Assembly: GCA_018806915.1 (NCBI GenBank)
Contig: JAGKQI010000086.1
Location: 124,001 to 188,000, forward strand
DNA: 64,000 nt
From: Phytophthora colocasiae
Lineage: Eukaryota > Oomycota > Peronosporomycetes > Peronosporales > Peronosporaceae
Direction of reading: 5' to 3'
How positions within the stretch are numbered: position 1 is the stretch's first letter; each line of letters begins with the position of its first letter. The notes below the pieces were generated by a model that made no database searches, was not told the origin of the DNA, and worked only from the letters and a program-made list of their open reading frames with translations. Below, piece after piece: positions 21,531 to 32,764 of the stretch. The translations under genes were made by a program, and so were the position numbers.

Positions 21531-23013
21531 GAGTTTTATTTTAGCGATTGAACGCTGCGACGGGCGATTTGATTGGTTGATAACAAAAATGTGTACACAA
21601 TTCTATATCACATGCACCCTTTTTATGTGGCTGTAGCATTCTGTCAATCTGTGTACATGCATGGTACTGAACATATGTACTGCTGAGTATCGTGACAAGA
21701 TTCTTGTCATTAGACGCTACAGTACTTACCATATATATGGTACATGTAGTAAGTGGCGTCCAGCGTCGCAGGATCCCTGGGATCGGACGTCTCGCCAGCT
21801 GGATGGAAGCGGCCCCAGTCGTGTCTCGAGCAGGCTTTTGCGCGTGTTGAGGTTCTCCAGAGACTGTTCATACATCAAGTACTACATGTACAGCGCTGTG
21901 GACGCTCGGAACAAGTCCTATCGATGCTGTAGAAGCCAGACCTGCCTCCTCTTCGCCGTCGCTAGCCGCAGTGTCGTCATCTTTGTTGTCTTTTGAGCGC
22001 TTCCCCCTGTTTGTAGGTCTCGCATTCACGTATAGCGTCATACGCGAAGGTCCTCGTCGCACTCATCTAAGTTTAAATCTCGCGTCTCAAAGACAGCAGT
22101 ATCCATGTGACCCCACCATGACACCAAGCCGTTACGCTCTCCACATCCTCATAACCACCGTAAAGCGCTTCGACGCTGCCCTGGTTCATCATCGCACTTG
22201 TTCGCCTGCCGGTGAATCGCAAAATGAGCTTCTCGTCGCCACCAAATAATGGCGTTACGTATCCATTGTTGACGGATGATTAGAAGAGTCTTTGATGGAA
22301 CAGATCCACACCGAAAAAGGCGGTAAACCTCAACGTTGGCCCAGACTTTGAGCCTCCAAGCATCGTTCGAGAACCCGACACGGTAAAATCAATCGACGTG
22401 TCCTATATCGCACGAGATCCCTTTGAGAATGAGAGGGGCAGGAAAGAAGACTCACATCGTGGAAGGCGACCCTCCTTGTGGATTACAAGTCTCGCTCTGC
22501 GGAACCCGATCCTACGATGCGTAGTAGTTCATCGTTTTACACGTTGTTTCACCATACCGACACTCACTCCACGTCCCCCGTAGTCCGATAAAGTCACACC
22601 GCTCACTTCCAACGGAAAGCACCCCCCCCCCCCCCCTCGGTTCATCTCACTTGTTCTGGAGAAATCGCAAAATGAGCTTCGCTTCGCCACCGAATGAACG
22701 ACATGTAGGTACCATGGTACCGGTATTGTTGATGGCTCCCCGCATCGCAATCGCGTCAAATCGACTGTGTCAAGCAATGATGCGGATGCAATTTGCTGAC
22801 GCCAATGTACTGAGATAGCGGGAAACATTTGCGAGAGAAGAACGTCTATTCTGTTATGATCTAAAGTATAGACTGTTGGTATGCTCTCAGGGAAACATTT
22901 GCACTGTGCAAGTCACTCCATTACGGTGGTAAACGAAAGACTGAGAATGAACATTATTTGTTGCAGTGTTTCGCTGTGCTAGTGCTGATAAGCCTCATTC
23001 ATCAATTATCAAC

Positions 23014-23103
23014 ATGCCATCCAGCAAGAAGAAAGTGTACGTGCGCCTCACACTGAACCAGAAGGCTACACTGTGCAAGATTGCACGAGAGAAGCCACGC
23101 TAA
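23014..23103 (+). pseudogene. Possible pogo/Tigger-type transposase N-terminal remnant
   Basis: A 29-codon frame (KKKVYVRLTLNQKATLCKIA...) resembling the start of CENP-B/pogo DNA-binding domains, ended by an early stop. The following bases carry similar coding character in shifted frames as far as about 23170. Low confidence. Confidence 0.2.
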
Positions 23104-23654
23104 ACCCTGCTTTGAGTTGGGCCTCTTAAGCTTGGGACGCAGTGAAGCCGGACGCTATTAGGAACTGTTGGAGACATTCAGGCGTAGTGACTTCAATGAT
23201 TCTACAACTAATAAAGTTTACACTAATTCAGTAGTTGGTCCGACCGGAAAGGCCCCTTGCACACTTAAGCTGAACGGCCTTGAGTTCTTCAAAGAATGGG
23301 GCTCGGTCCAACCAAGCAACCGAAGATTTCAAAGGCAACGCGTTGAAAAGCCTCTCGCTCGAAATGCAGTACAACGTCCCAGTCGATACGTTTAAGATCA
23401 AATACCGACTTATGTCATCTTGATTGCCTTCTTCAAGCCATGTGAGATTCCTGAACGTATTTTTTTCGCGTTGATCGGGCCCACGTAAACTTGAGTGGAC
23501 CCTGCAGTGTAACTAAAGATCGCGTGAGATTTAAAAGACTCTCAATTCAAGGTGTCTGGCACGGAGGAACACAATCTACTGTGAGTGAAAGCGTCCCGTG
23601 ATCCGCAGTCTCTCGCTTTTACCTTTTTCTCGGTGTGAAGATCCCATTCTCTCT

Positions 23655-23674
23655 TGGTCACTCTGACATTGTCC
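23655..23674 (+). promoter_or_regulatory. Initiator-like motif of LPMO copy E
   Basis: TTGGTCACTCTGACATTGTC, with the TCACTCT core 12-31 bases upstream of the ATG at 23686. It supports that ATG over the in-frame upstream one at 23635. Confidence 0.45.
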
Positions 23675-23685
23675 ACTTCCTAGCA

Positions 23686-24598
23686 ATGACCTCCCTCATG
23701 GCTCTCCTCTCCGCTACTGCGTTAGTAGTGATCGGGTATCTATCGACTCAAGTCAACGCTCATGGCTACATGCTCATTCCGTTGGCCGAGTTCAAAGGCA
23801 AAGATACTTCCGCGTGGATCGTACAGATTGATCCGCAGTTTGACGCCGACTGGCAGTCCGTTAAAGGTGACACGGAGCTCATCGCTCTGTACGTGGAGAA
23901 AGCCAAGGCTGCAGGTTACGAGAACAACATCCGGAAGCTTCTAGATAGTGACACGAAGCTGTACGGGGCTGACTGTGGTTTTACCGACCCAAAGGCTAAG
24001 CCTAAGGACCCTCCGACGGACGGCACGGCCACGTTCTCGCGAGGAATCGCTCATCATGTACGACTACAGATGTACTGTTTAGCTGATTAATTCTCTACTG
24101 TATTCTAACGCTGAAAATGCTACAGGGTCCGTGTGAGATCTGGCTGGACGATACGATGGTCTTGCATGATGATGACTGTGAGAAAACGTTCGGAACTGAG
24201 GACTATTTGAAGCAGAAATCGGTGCTTAAACCGATCGATTACTCCTCTTGTGCGTCGGGTGGATGTATGTTACGATTCTACTGGTTGGCGTTCCAAGGCG
24301 TGGATGGCAAATACGTGTGGCAGATTTACAGTACGTTTAGAAGTATACTTTTTTATTTGAATCCCTGACTAACAGGTCTCCTTCTACAGAGGATTGTGTA
24401 CCGCTTTCAGGTCCGGCCGAGGGTCAAACCACGACTTCTGCTTCGAACTCTACTCAATCGACCGAGACACCTGCAAATGGATCTGAGTCTGAGAATGAAG
24501 CACCGAAGGCTATGGAGGCGACAGTGACAGCTACGAAAGAGCCGGCTTTCACGCCTGCTGTGAAGGAGAAATGCAACGCCCCCCGTAAGCGGATGTAG
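23686..24598 (+). CDS. AA17-type copper LPMO, copy E (three exons)
   Basis: Exons 23686-24057, 24126-24330 and 24390-24598 join to a 261-residue frame, with introns of 68 and 59 bp and GTACGA/GTACGT donors. The signal peptide is followed by VNA|HGYMLIPLAEF. The first intron falls directly after the brace His region (GIAHH, then GPCEIWLDD), and the second splits the Lys codon before DCVPLSGP. The CMLRFYWLAFQ axial-Tyr region is present. The tail is shorter and acidic, ending KEKCNAPRKRM. Gene structure and the GIAHH variant set copies E-G apart from A-D. Confidence 0.9.
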
Positions 24599-24898
24599 AA
24601 ACCCTCAAGGCTCTCAAGTTATGTGATTGTAGCCCAATCTACAGAACATGTTCGTGGCGTATGCTGAGAGATAGTATTTGTACTGTAGACTCGTCGATCT
24701 AAAGCATGAAGGATTCCGATCCTAATTCTTTTCGGTGGGGCAGATCACTGGATCAGCTGGAATATCATCACAAGATTGGTGACAAGATTTGCTACTTGCT
24801 GTTGCTGTGTGTTTGATCTTGCTCTCGAACCGAGAGCGCTGTCTAACAGCCTTTGAACTCGGTTATAAGCTTAACTTACGTATTCTAGTACTCTGTTA

Positions 24899-25263
24899 GA
24901 GCATCTCCACCGGTTAGGTTATTTGTCAAATTTGTTATTGGATACTGAGCTCTCACACCGGTCGGCATTTATATACCAGCTATAGACAATCCACGATTGA
25001 CAATTCTGAAAATGCTTCCTGGCATGTGCATTAACTTGGTCCCGTTTGTGGACAGCCAACCAAGACCGTAGCAACAATCGAATGATGGCGTTGTCGTAAA
25101 ACTCAATATTATGGTGTCCAATCAAGCCAAGTCGCCCACGTAGTCCTCGGTCAAATTTGGCTAGAACTTAATCTGGACTACGTCAAATCCGCAATTTGAC
25201 CTCAACCGGTGGAGAGAAATTCTTGTCAAATATGCAATTTGACCCCCACCGGTGGAGATGCTC
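24899..25263. mobile_element. PIF/Harbinger-type MITE
   Basis: A 365-bp non-coding element with terminal inverted repeats GAGCATCTCCACCGGT, flanked by the 3-bp target duplication TTA (24896-24898 and 25264-25266). TIR sequence, TTA target and size fit a Harbinger-derived MITE. Internally, TTTGTCAAAT and CCACCGGTGGAGA motifs recur near the ends. It lies upstream of LPMO copy F and downstream of copy E. Confidence 0.85.
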
Positions 25264-25500
25264 TTAGGCAAGAGATAAAGGGAAACAACTGACAGTATAC
25301 TTGCGTAGTCATCGTCATTTGCGTTAGGTTCGTATAATCTCTCAAAGTAACCTCAATATTGTTTGGCTCATGTTGGGCAAGTTCTTACGCCAAAATTATT
25401 AATTCTTATGAGCTGTCAAATCGGAAAGGTGGGCAGCTCCGCTTCTACGAGGGTAAAAATGCCCTCACAGTTTTTAATCTCCAGTTTTCGTCAACCAACC

Positions 25501-26438
25501 ATGGTATCGTCCCCAACTATCTTCGCTGCGACTTGTGCAGCAGTGTCTTGCATCTCAACGCCAGTCAACGGCCACGGCTACATGACGATCCCCGAGGCGG
25601 TTCCGCTGTCCAAGCACAAGAAAGACAAGAAGATTTCGTCGTGGATTGTCCAAATCGAACCGCAGTTTAATGCGGACTGGAACTCAATCGGAAACGACGA
25701 CGACCTCATCGCCTTGTACGTCGAGAAGGCGAAGGAAAGCGGATACGACAAGGACATCCGCAAGCTTCTTGACAGCGACACGAATCTGTACGGAGCTGAT
25801 TGCGGATATTCCGACCCGAACGCGACGCCTAAGACGCCACCGTCGGACGGTACCGCCACTTTTTCACGAGGAATCGCTCACCACGTAAGGACTTGAAGAC
25901 GCTTTTGAAATTTAACTATCACTGACGTATTAATTGCTGCAGGGTCCGTGCGAGATTTGGGTGGGCGACAAGATGGCGTTGCACGACGACGACTGTGCCA
26001 AAACCTTTGGCGCCGAGGACTACATGAGCATTAAGTCGGTTTTTAAACCTATCGACTACTCGTCTTGCCCGTCCAGTGGTTGTATGTTCCGGTTCTACTG
26101 GTTGGCTTTCCAGGGAAGTGACAATGGATATGTGTGGCAGATTTACAGTATGTTCCTACATCCTCCAATGTAGAGATAGTTAATTCATTCATTCTGTATC
26201 TGTTCCCTTAGAGCATTGCGTTCCGCTTACTGGACCTCCCGCGGGACAAACCAGCACGGCCACTACGAGCTCCGGTTCGGCTGCTTCCAACACGACCCAA
26301 TCGGAGGCTACTGTGGCGATGACTGAGGCTCCGAACACCGAGAACCAGGCCCCGGAAGCCACACAAGCGACAGTGAAGGAGATGGCACCGGTGCCTGCTA
26401 CGACAGACAAGTGCAATGCTCCTCGTAGACGCGCGTAA
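25501..26438 (+). CDS. AA17-type copper LPMO, copy F (three exons)
   Basis: Exons 25501-25884, 25943-26147 and 26212-26438 give 271 residues. Start chosen at MVSSPTIFAATCAAV because a signal peptide follows and ends VNG|HGYMTIPEAV. Intron positions are identical to copy E (after GIAHH and in the codon before HCVPLTGP). GPCEIWVGDKMAL replaces the usual GPCEIWLDD, a change near the active site. CMFRFYWLAFQ is present. The tail is Thr/Ala/Glu-rich, ending TDKCNAPRRRA. A Harbinger MITE lies 237 bp upstream. Confidence 0.9.
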
Positions 26439-26896
26439 ACGTTGGAGAATCGTCGAGAGGAAGAAGTTCAGAGCATGAGGGAAATTTATCTTCTTCTTTA
26501 TCTTCTTCTTCCCAATGGACTGGCTCACGAGTCTCGTGACGAGGAGGTTTTTCGGTGGAAAGGAGCTATTTTGTAGCTCGATTTCGCGTGATCCGTTCAA
26601 CCAGGTGGGGCAACACAATTGCCACCACGTCAAGAAACAATTGGGAGACGTTCGTGTAAGATATTCCGGATCTCCAACTCGCTTTTACAGCTACGTGTAC
26701 AGTAGTACATTCGCATTAGCTGTACATAGGTCATCACTCATTGCGATATCAATGTGACGAGATGTTGAACTAGACACTATCTAGGGTATTATCCTCCTCT
26801 TACTTTTACTGTTTCGAACACCGATTTGCTTCCGGTGCTCTCAACCTTCCAACAGACCACTTCTTCTTTTGCTGACGATCAACCAGGTCTACCTCC
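26439..26896. other. Intergenic between LPMO copies F and G
   Basis: About 460 bp, AT-rich, with TCTTC runs and no open frame of interest. A weak initiator-like stretch (CCACTTCTTCTTTTG, about 26857-26871) precedes the ATG of copy G at 26897. Confidence 0.4.
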
Positions 26897-29052
26897 ATGG
26901 TGTCAACCACCTCTTTTTACGCTACGACTGCACTAGCGGTTGTGGGGTGTCTAACTACCCATGTCCAAGGTCATGGTTACATGTACATCCCATTGACGGA
27001 GTTCAAGGGCACGGCAACGGGAGCGTGGATCGTACAAATCGCACCACAATTTCAAGCCAATTGGGAGTCTGTTGCCAACGACGAGGAACTCATCACGTTG
27101 TACGTGGAGAAAGCCAAAGAGGCTGGATACGCCAACAACATCCGGAAGTTGCTGGATAGCGACACGAACTTGTATGGAGCCAACTGCGGCTTCTCCAACC
27201 CGGACGCTAAGGCGAAAGATCCACCGTCCGACGGCACCGCTACTTTTGAGCGTGGTCTTGCTCACCACGTAAGTATTGGAGTATTGAGAGGGTATTGAGT
27301 GGATTCTGTCTAAAATGGATACTACCGGTTGTCAGGGTCCGTGTGAAATCTGGCTGGATGACACGATGGTACTGCACAATGACGACTGTGCCAAGGCCTT
27401 CAGTGTCGAAGACTACATGAGCATCAAATCGGTATTTAAACCGATCGACTACTCATCGTGCTCATCCAGTGGTTGCATGTTCCGGTTCTACTGGCTGGCG
27501 TTCCAGGGAAGCACGAGCGGCAAATACGTCTGGCAGATCTACAGTGCGTGAATGCGTAGGCTTCTTCTGTCACTGCAAGCAGAGCTCACTAACGTTTTTC
27601 TTCTTACAGAGGACTGTATCCCTTTGACGGGACCAGGAGCCGGTAAAACCAGCACTGCTGGTGCCTCCAATACAACGCAACCATCGGACACGACGCAGAC
27701 GGAGACCTCCTCATCTAACTCTTTATCGACACAGACTCCGGAGGTACAGACGCAAACCCCACAGGTACATACCCCAACTTTTACTAGTGCCCCCAGTCAA
27801 ACCAACGCCCCAACGACGGAAAACAACACCCCTGAGGTCCAGGCACCGATGGCTACACAGCAGAGGTCGCAAACAGTTACCCGAGACCGCTTTCTAACCG
27901 TGTACCCGCGACCGCGGGTATCCACGGATATCCGAACGGATGATCCAAAATACTTTGGGCGGTTGCAGACATCCGAAATAAATCAACGGACAGTCACAGA
28001 CGTCCGAATACTTTGGGCGTTTTCTATTGGCATTCGAAACCCCCCCCCCCCCCGCTGCCGTCTTTCACTCGTGGGTTTCACTACCCTCGCTGCCGTCGTA
28101 CGGTCATGGACTCCTTCGTAATGTGCACACATCGTTCTTCACGAACTGATGGCGGCGCAAGCACTACAAATTCCAGTCCGTCCGACGAGACGTCGTTGCC
28201 TTATCAATCTCAGCAACTACACTCCATTCGTGCTCTCACATCATTGACTGCGATTAAAGAGGCGATCACACGCGAGTTGACGTCGCAAAATAAATAACTG
28301 GTGTTGTCGTTGCTGGCAGATTCATCTAGCACTAGGTCTAAGTGTTGGGATTTCTTTTCCTACGTTGTGGAGAAGAATTCAGGGGCTCGGTTTGAGGCTA
28401 TGGAGACGACTTTCGTTGCGTGTAGAGGATGCTATCGAATGTTTGCTTTTCAGAGTAAGAAGGGAACTGGAAATGTGTTTGGTAAAAAACGAACTACGCT
28501 CAACCAGTATATTCTAGACGATGTTCTAGTGGCTTGTTCAAACTAGTGACAGACTAATAAAAATATAATGCTGAATGAGCTATACTGCGCGGTTTAAACT
28601 ACAATCATCCGTATTTTTTCTCGGGCGGTTGCGGATATCCGAACGAGAATCTCGGGCGGTCATGGACGTCCGAAAGTCTGCTGAGAATCGTACAGACGGG
28701 CACGGGCATCCGAAATTTCCAGCTTGCGACCTCTGCTACACAGGTGCAATGGACTCCTGCGCCTCAGACGTGGAATATTCCCACTCAAGCCCCATCGACA
28801 AACGCGCAACCTCAAGTCACCAACGCTCCAGTGTGGACCAATCCACCTGCTGTGGAAACGCCGGGGACGGTGGCCCCGTTCACGCAGAACCAAGCGACTC
28901 CAGCTCCAGCGTTGAACACGGCGACAAACACCCCCAACAGCTACTCGTTCAACAATGAAGGACAAAACATTTACAATCTTAACACTCCTAACACTCCTGA
29001 AACTAATCAGGTGCAGATCCCGTCGACGACAGCTCCGTCGTTCTCGTTCTAA
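26897..29052 (+). CDS. AA17-type LPMO copy G, tail split by a hAT element
   Basis: Exons 26897-27268, 27336-27543 and a third starting at 27610. Signal peptide, VQG|HGYMYIPLTEF, RGLAHH|GPCEIWLDD and CMFRFYWLAFQ are all intact, so the catalytic domain should be made. The Thr/Gln/Pro-rich tail is interrupted after codon 277 (27860) by hAT-1 (27861-28735). Host sequence resumes at 28744 in the same frame (QWTPAPQTWN...) and ends at 29052. As it stands, translation runs into the transposon and stops at 28121, giving a chimeric tail. Without the insert the frame would be 379 residues. Unlike the other copies it lacks the KCN/polybasic end. Confidence 0.85.
27861..28735 (+). mobile_element. hAT element (hAT-1) inserted in LPMO copy G
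   Basis: 875 bp with terminal inverted repeats CAGAGGTCGCAA and a perfect 8-bp target duplication CTACACAG (27853-27860 and 28736-28743). Subterminal GGGCGGTTGC/ATATCCGAA-type motifs recur at both ends, which is typical for hAT transposase binding. A fragment of a BED zinc finger is inside (28301-28546). A 14-C run lies at about 28040-28053. Removing the element plus one target copy restores the LPMO reading frame exactly. Confidence 0.95.
28301..28546 (+). pseudogene. hAT transposase N-terminal BED-finger fragment
   Basis: An 81-residue frame with CWDFFSYVVEKN and FVACRGCYRMFAF...GTGNVF, the layout of the BED zinc finger at the N-terminus of hAT transposases. The final His pair and the whole catalytic domain are missing. 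It lies inside hAT-1. Confidence 0.65.
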
Positions 29053-29646
29053 GAGATTGTGGAGACCAGTACATGTAGAAATCGCTTGCGTTTTGAATGA
29101 AGATTTCCTATTGATGTTTCATTCTTTGTGCCTACATATTGTGTTTCCTGTTTAACGTGAAGCATAGACGGAAGAGTGTGCGTTTACCACGGTATCTGCA
29201 ACTTGGATGCAGGTCAAACTGTGTTACTGATTGTGGTTGCCGTTAAACTACCGAGCACAAACGGAAGGAGTTAATTTTGCCGTTTAAACTGAAACGGTAT
29301 ATCGGCTTTATCAATCGTACTCAACGACGAGCTTGCATCTACACTTTGCGGATTGTGCTTGCCACTTCCACTGCTGGCATCACCTGTTGCCACCCGTTTT
29401 TAATTGCAATGCTTTTGATTGGCAAAAACTATCGATTCTGATTGGATGTTACAACTTCAACTTGGTCGACGCGACTAGCAAATGTGTCATTGCCAATGCT
29501 TGACCTTCACTTCAAGTGAACTCCTGTTGAACTTTCATCCAATTTGTCCTAGTGTTTAACTAGCAACACTGCTCTGCTATCCATCCACATATTGCTACAA
29601 AAGGCGAATCCCACTCTCTCTCCGCTAATGGGACACTGACAGTCCT
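29053..29646. other. Intergenic upstream of the transporter
   Basis: About 600 bp with no gene seen. It contains the 3' flank of LPMO copy G and the proximal upstream region of the transporter. Confidence 0.4.
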
Positions 29647-29662
29647 GCTCATTCGCCTTTTT
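29647..29662 (+). promoter_or_regulatory. Oomycete initiator of the transporter gene
   Basis: GCTCATTCGCCTTTTT closely fits the published oomycete Inr consensus (GCTCATTYYNCAWTTT), 62 bases upstream of the ATG at 29724. A C-rich run (about 29692-29702) lies in the presumed 5' UTR. Confidence 0.65.
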
Positions 29663-29723
29663 GCGCTTTGCCACACATTTGCCACACTTGACCCCCCCCC
29701 CCTCCCTCTCAATACTCGCAATC

Positions 29724-31211
29724 ATGGCCAATCTATTGCTCAAGGAGGCCGCTTCTCATGCTCCAGGGACTGGTGCTGACTATGAAAACCTCATGTCACC
29801 TGTGCTCCGTACCAGCAGCACCACCAAACATCCAGATCTGGAAGCTGGAGAGGAGAAACCACCTCAAGGAGCGAGTTTCTGGATCCTTTTGGCAGTCTCC
29901 ATGCCTCGAATGGCCGTTAATATGGCTTGGGCTGCACAATGGGCTGCTCTCTCTCCATATTTAAGCACGATGCTGCCCAATTACGCTGTTCAACTCACAT
30001 CTGACATTGGCCCCGTCGTCGGAATCATCTTCGGACCGATCATTGGTGTCTTAAGTGACCGTAGCACGTCTCGCTTCGGCCGTCGTCGTCCAATTCTCGT
30101 GGTTATGGGTCTTCTCAGTGTCATTTGCTGGATCCTCATGAGCTACACCAACCAGATCGGAGAAGCATTGGGGGATGTGGGCAGTGGAGCACCAGGGGAG
30201 AAGACCGACCGCACGTGGACGGCAGTTTTCACCATCATCTTCTACCTGTGGATGGATATCACCGTCACTTGCAGTCAAACACCAACGATGCTGTTGGTAG
30301 CGGACTTTGCTGGAGATCGACAGACACTGGGGGCTGCACTGGGTCTTGGTTGGGCTACAATGGGCGCGATCGTCCCAGCCGTGTACATCCAGATCTGGGG
30401 AGCAGCATACTTGACCTTGCACTACTTCATGGGGTTGCTGTGTGTAGTTATGGTCGTCTGCGTGGCTGTGGCTGTGATCTTCGGAAAGGAGACACCATTG
30501 GTCGAGACGAACAAGGTCGGTGCCTGTCAGAGCATCATGGACGCGTTCAGGACCATCTTCAAAGGCGTCCAGACTCTCCCGTCCATGCTTACAGTATACG
30601 CCGCCATCATGTTCTTCGTGCTGTACAGTTACTCGGCCTACAACGGAAACAAGGGGCAGTTCTTCGGTCTGGAAGTGTACGGCGGTAGTGCAGCCAACGC
30701 CGACTCGTGCAACCCCTGCTCAACCGAACAGATCGCGTACAACAAAGGAGTGAGCAAGGCCAGTGGACTCGGCGACCTGCTCTTCAACATCGTGGGCTAC
30801 GTCTTCTCTTGGATGCTGCCGTTCCTAGTGCGTCAGTTCGGAGCTCGCTGGGTTCTGGCTTGCTCGATGCTGGCCCAGGCGCTGCTCATGGCCATGGCCT
30901 TCTGCTCCAGCTTGGGCTTTGACCTTTTCGTGGTGGCTATTCTGTCGGTGGCCCAGGGCGCCGCCTTCGCACTCATGGTGCCCACTATCATCCACGTCTT
31001 CGGTGGTCGGAGTGACGTAGACATCGGCATGTACGTGGGCGTGCTCAACTCGGCCAATTGCTTCGGACAATTGCTCAACTACGCCATCGGCTCGGCTCTG
31101 GTGCAAACATCACTGGGCTACAAGCTGCCGGTGTTTCTTGGGGGAGCCATGAGTTTCTTGGGCTTCCTTGTTGCTGCCTTCCTCTTCAAGGTGAAGATGC
31201 ACTCCATGTGA
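29724..31211 (+). CDS. GPH/SUT-like sugar transporter (major facilitator superfamily)
   Basis: 495 residues, intronless, about 12 hydrophobic segments. Start chosen at MANLLLKEAAS, since the upstream in-frame codons lie between the Inr and this ATG. The first cytoplasmic loop has GVLSDRSTSRFGRRRP, the signature of GPH-type sucrose/H+ symporters and their SLC45 relatives. The conserved MPRMAVNMAWAAQWAALSPY in helix 1 also fits. A Cys-containing extracellular loop (NADSCNPCSTEQ) lies between helices 7 and 8. It probably takes up sucrose or maltose-like sugars with protons across the plasma membrane. The 3' 40% is duplicated in inverted form at 37183-39122. Confidence 0.85.
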   Translation: MANLLLKEAASHAPGTGADYENLMSPVLRTSSTTKHPDLEAGEEKPPQGASFWILLAVSMPRMAVNMAWAAQWAALSPYLSTMLPNYAVQLTSDIGPVVGIIFGPIIGVLSDRSTSRFGRRRPILVVMGLLSVICWILMSYTNQIGEALGDVGSGAPGEKTDRTWTAVFTIIFYLWMDITVTCSQTPTMLLVADFAGDRQTLGAALGLGWATMGAIVPAVYIQIWGAAYLTLHYFMGLLCVVMVVCVAVAVIFGKETPLVETNKVGACQSIMDAFRTIFKGVQTLPSMLTVYAAIMFFVLYSYSAYNGNKGQFFGLEVYGGSAANADSCNPCSTEQIAYNKGVSKASGLGDLLFNIVGYVFSWMLPFLVRQFGARWVLACSMLAQALLMAMAFCSSLGFDLFVVAILSVAQGAAFALMVPTIIHVFGGRSDVDIGMYVGVLNSANCFGQLLNYAIGSALVQTSLGYKLPVFLGGAMSFLGFLVAAFLFKVKMHSM

Positions 31212-32764
31212 GAAACAGCCGTCCAGTTCCATGTAAGATAGCGGCTGAGTCCTAACAGATCCAAACATACTGAAAATACCTTTGTTTATGAGTGCATCGT
31301 GAGCATTATCCCTCTTGCACAACTTTACCTTCACTTTGCGTCAGGCTTTACCACCTTCGCTGCAGTAGCAGTAACTGCAGCCGTGTGGGCCAATAGAGCG
31401 GCAGTAGGACCCGAACTCTTGGTGACAACAGGTTTCTGAGCTGTCGTTGCAACTGCTACAGGTTTCGATGGAGTCGGAGCTAGAGGCTTCGCGTTGTTGC
31501 CACCCATTGCCTTCTGCCAGATACGTCCGCGCACCACCTCCCGGTTGAAGCGCTCAATGTCGTGAGCTGCAAGTGTCTGGCACTGACGCCGAACATCCGC
31601 AGGTGCCTCTCCAAATCGACGCTGGACATCAGCCGCAGTCAAGGTAAACCTCGCACCAGGCGTTCGTAGTCCAAGTTCTTGTCGAAGACGCAACTCAAAG
31701 AACTCCAGCTCAGATCGAGCACGTTGTGCAGCAGGAGGAGGCGTCGAAGACGGCGTGAAGGTGCGTGGAGGTGTCGATACTGGAGGCGTCAGCTTGGGCA
31801 TTTTAGCCACAACAGAACTCGTTGCTGGAGCAATTGGCTTCCGTTTCAGCTCTGCTGACACTTGACCTGCAACATTCACCCGAGCTTGTACTGATGGGTT
31901 CGGCTTCCGTCTGAGGAATCTGGAGGCCACGAACGTCAATGGCAGCGCGTTTTTCGGTCCAAAAGGACGGTACCAGGCGTCTGGTGCCCCCGTCGGAAGC
32001 GTGTACGACGGACACAGTCGCACCGACACCTCACTCTCCTCCTCCTGAGCATCTGAAACCTCGTCCTCGTGTTTCTTCTCCTGTTCTGCTGCTGCCTTGT
32101 CATTTTCTGCACTGGAAGTAACCTGTTCTTTCACCTCTTCGGTCAATTTCTCAGCTGCAGTCTCTTCAACCCTGCCCTTTCCAGCTTCTGCTCTTCTATT
32201 AGCCACTTGGACATTGATTTCCTTTGGGGTTTTGACGAAATCCTCCTCATCGGAATCTGGCAGCAATTCATCCGATTCGACCACCGGAATTTCACCATAA
32301 GCCAGGAATTTCCACAGCAATTGACACTCATGGGGTGTTAACTGTAGCTTATGTGTTATCTCCATCTTCTTGGCCACTGGTTCCCACTTGATAAAGGCTG
32401 TAAACAGCATTTCAAGTTAGTTTACACTTTAGTTTACCATAATGTAACCCCGAGTATAACCCACCTGGAGATTTGTTCTCTTCCAGCACTGTAGGAGCCA
32501 GCGTCTGCTTCTTCAACTGACTCATAATAACCTCACATAGTAACGCACATTCATGGCTCGAATACCTGCCCAAGACCTTGCCGTCGTCATGTAAACTTGA
32601 ACGATCAGAGTGTAACCCAGGGGTTACATTCGAGTTGGAGCCTGAATGTGCCGCTGCACGCAGTCTCCTCCTCTGGCCGTTGGGGCCAACGGAATCTACG
32701 ATAGAAGCGACAAGGTTTGATGACGCTGGCGACGTCACTGGGCCTTGAACAGGCGAAGAATTGT

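Larger units (their letters stand above)
20249..23654. other. 3.4-kb intergenic region between divergent LPMO blocks
   Basis: The region separates the minus-strand LPMO copies (A-D) from the plus-strand copies (E-G). It holds no convincing gene. Visible pieces are a 27-bp tandem repeat (about 21452-21530), a hairpin CCCCGAAA...TTTCGGGG near 21213-21237, a 15-C run (22622-22636), and a short duplicated phrase around AATCGCAAAATGAGCTTC (about 22209 and 22666). Two possible transposase helix-turn-helix remnants are at 21264-21458 and 23014-23103. Confidence 0.45.
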
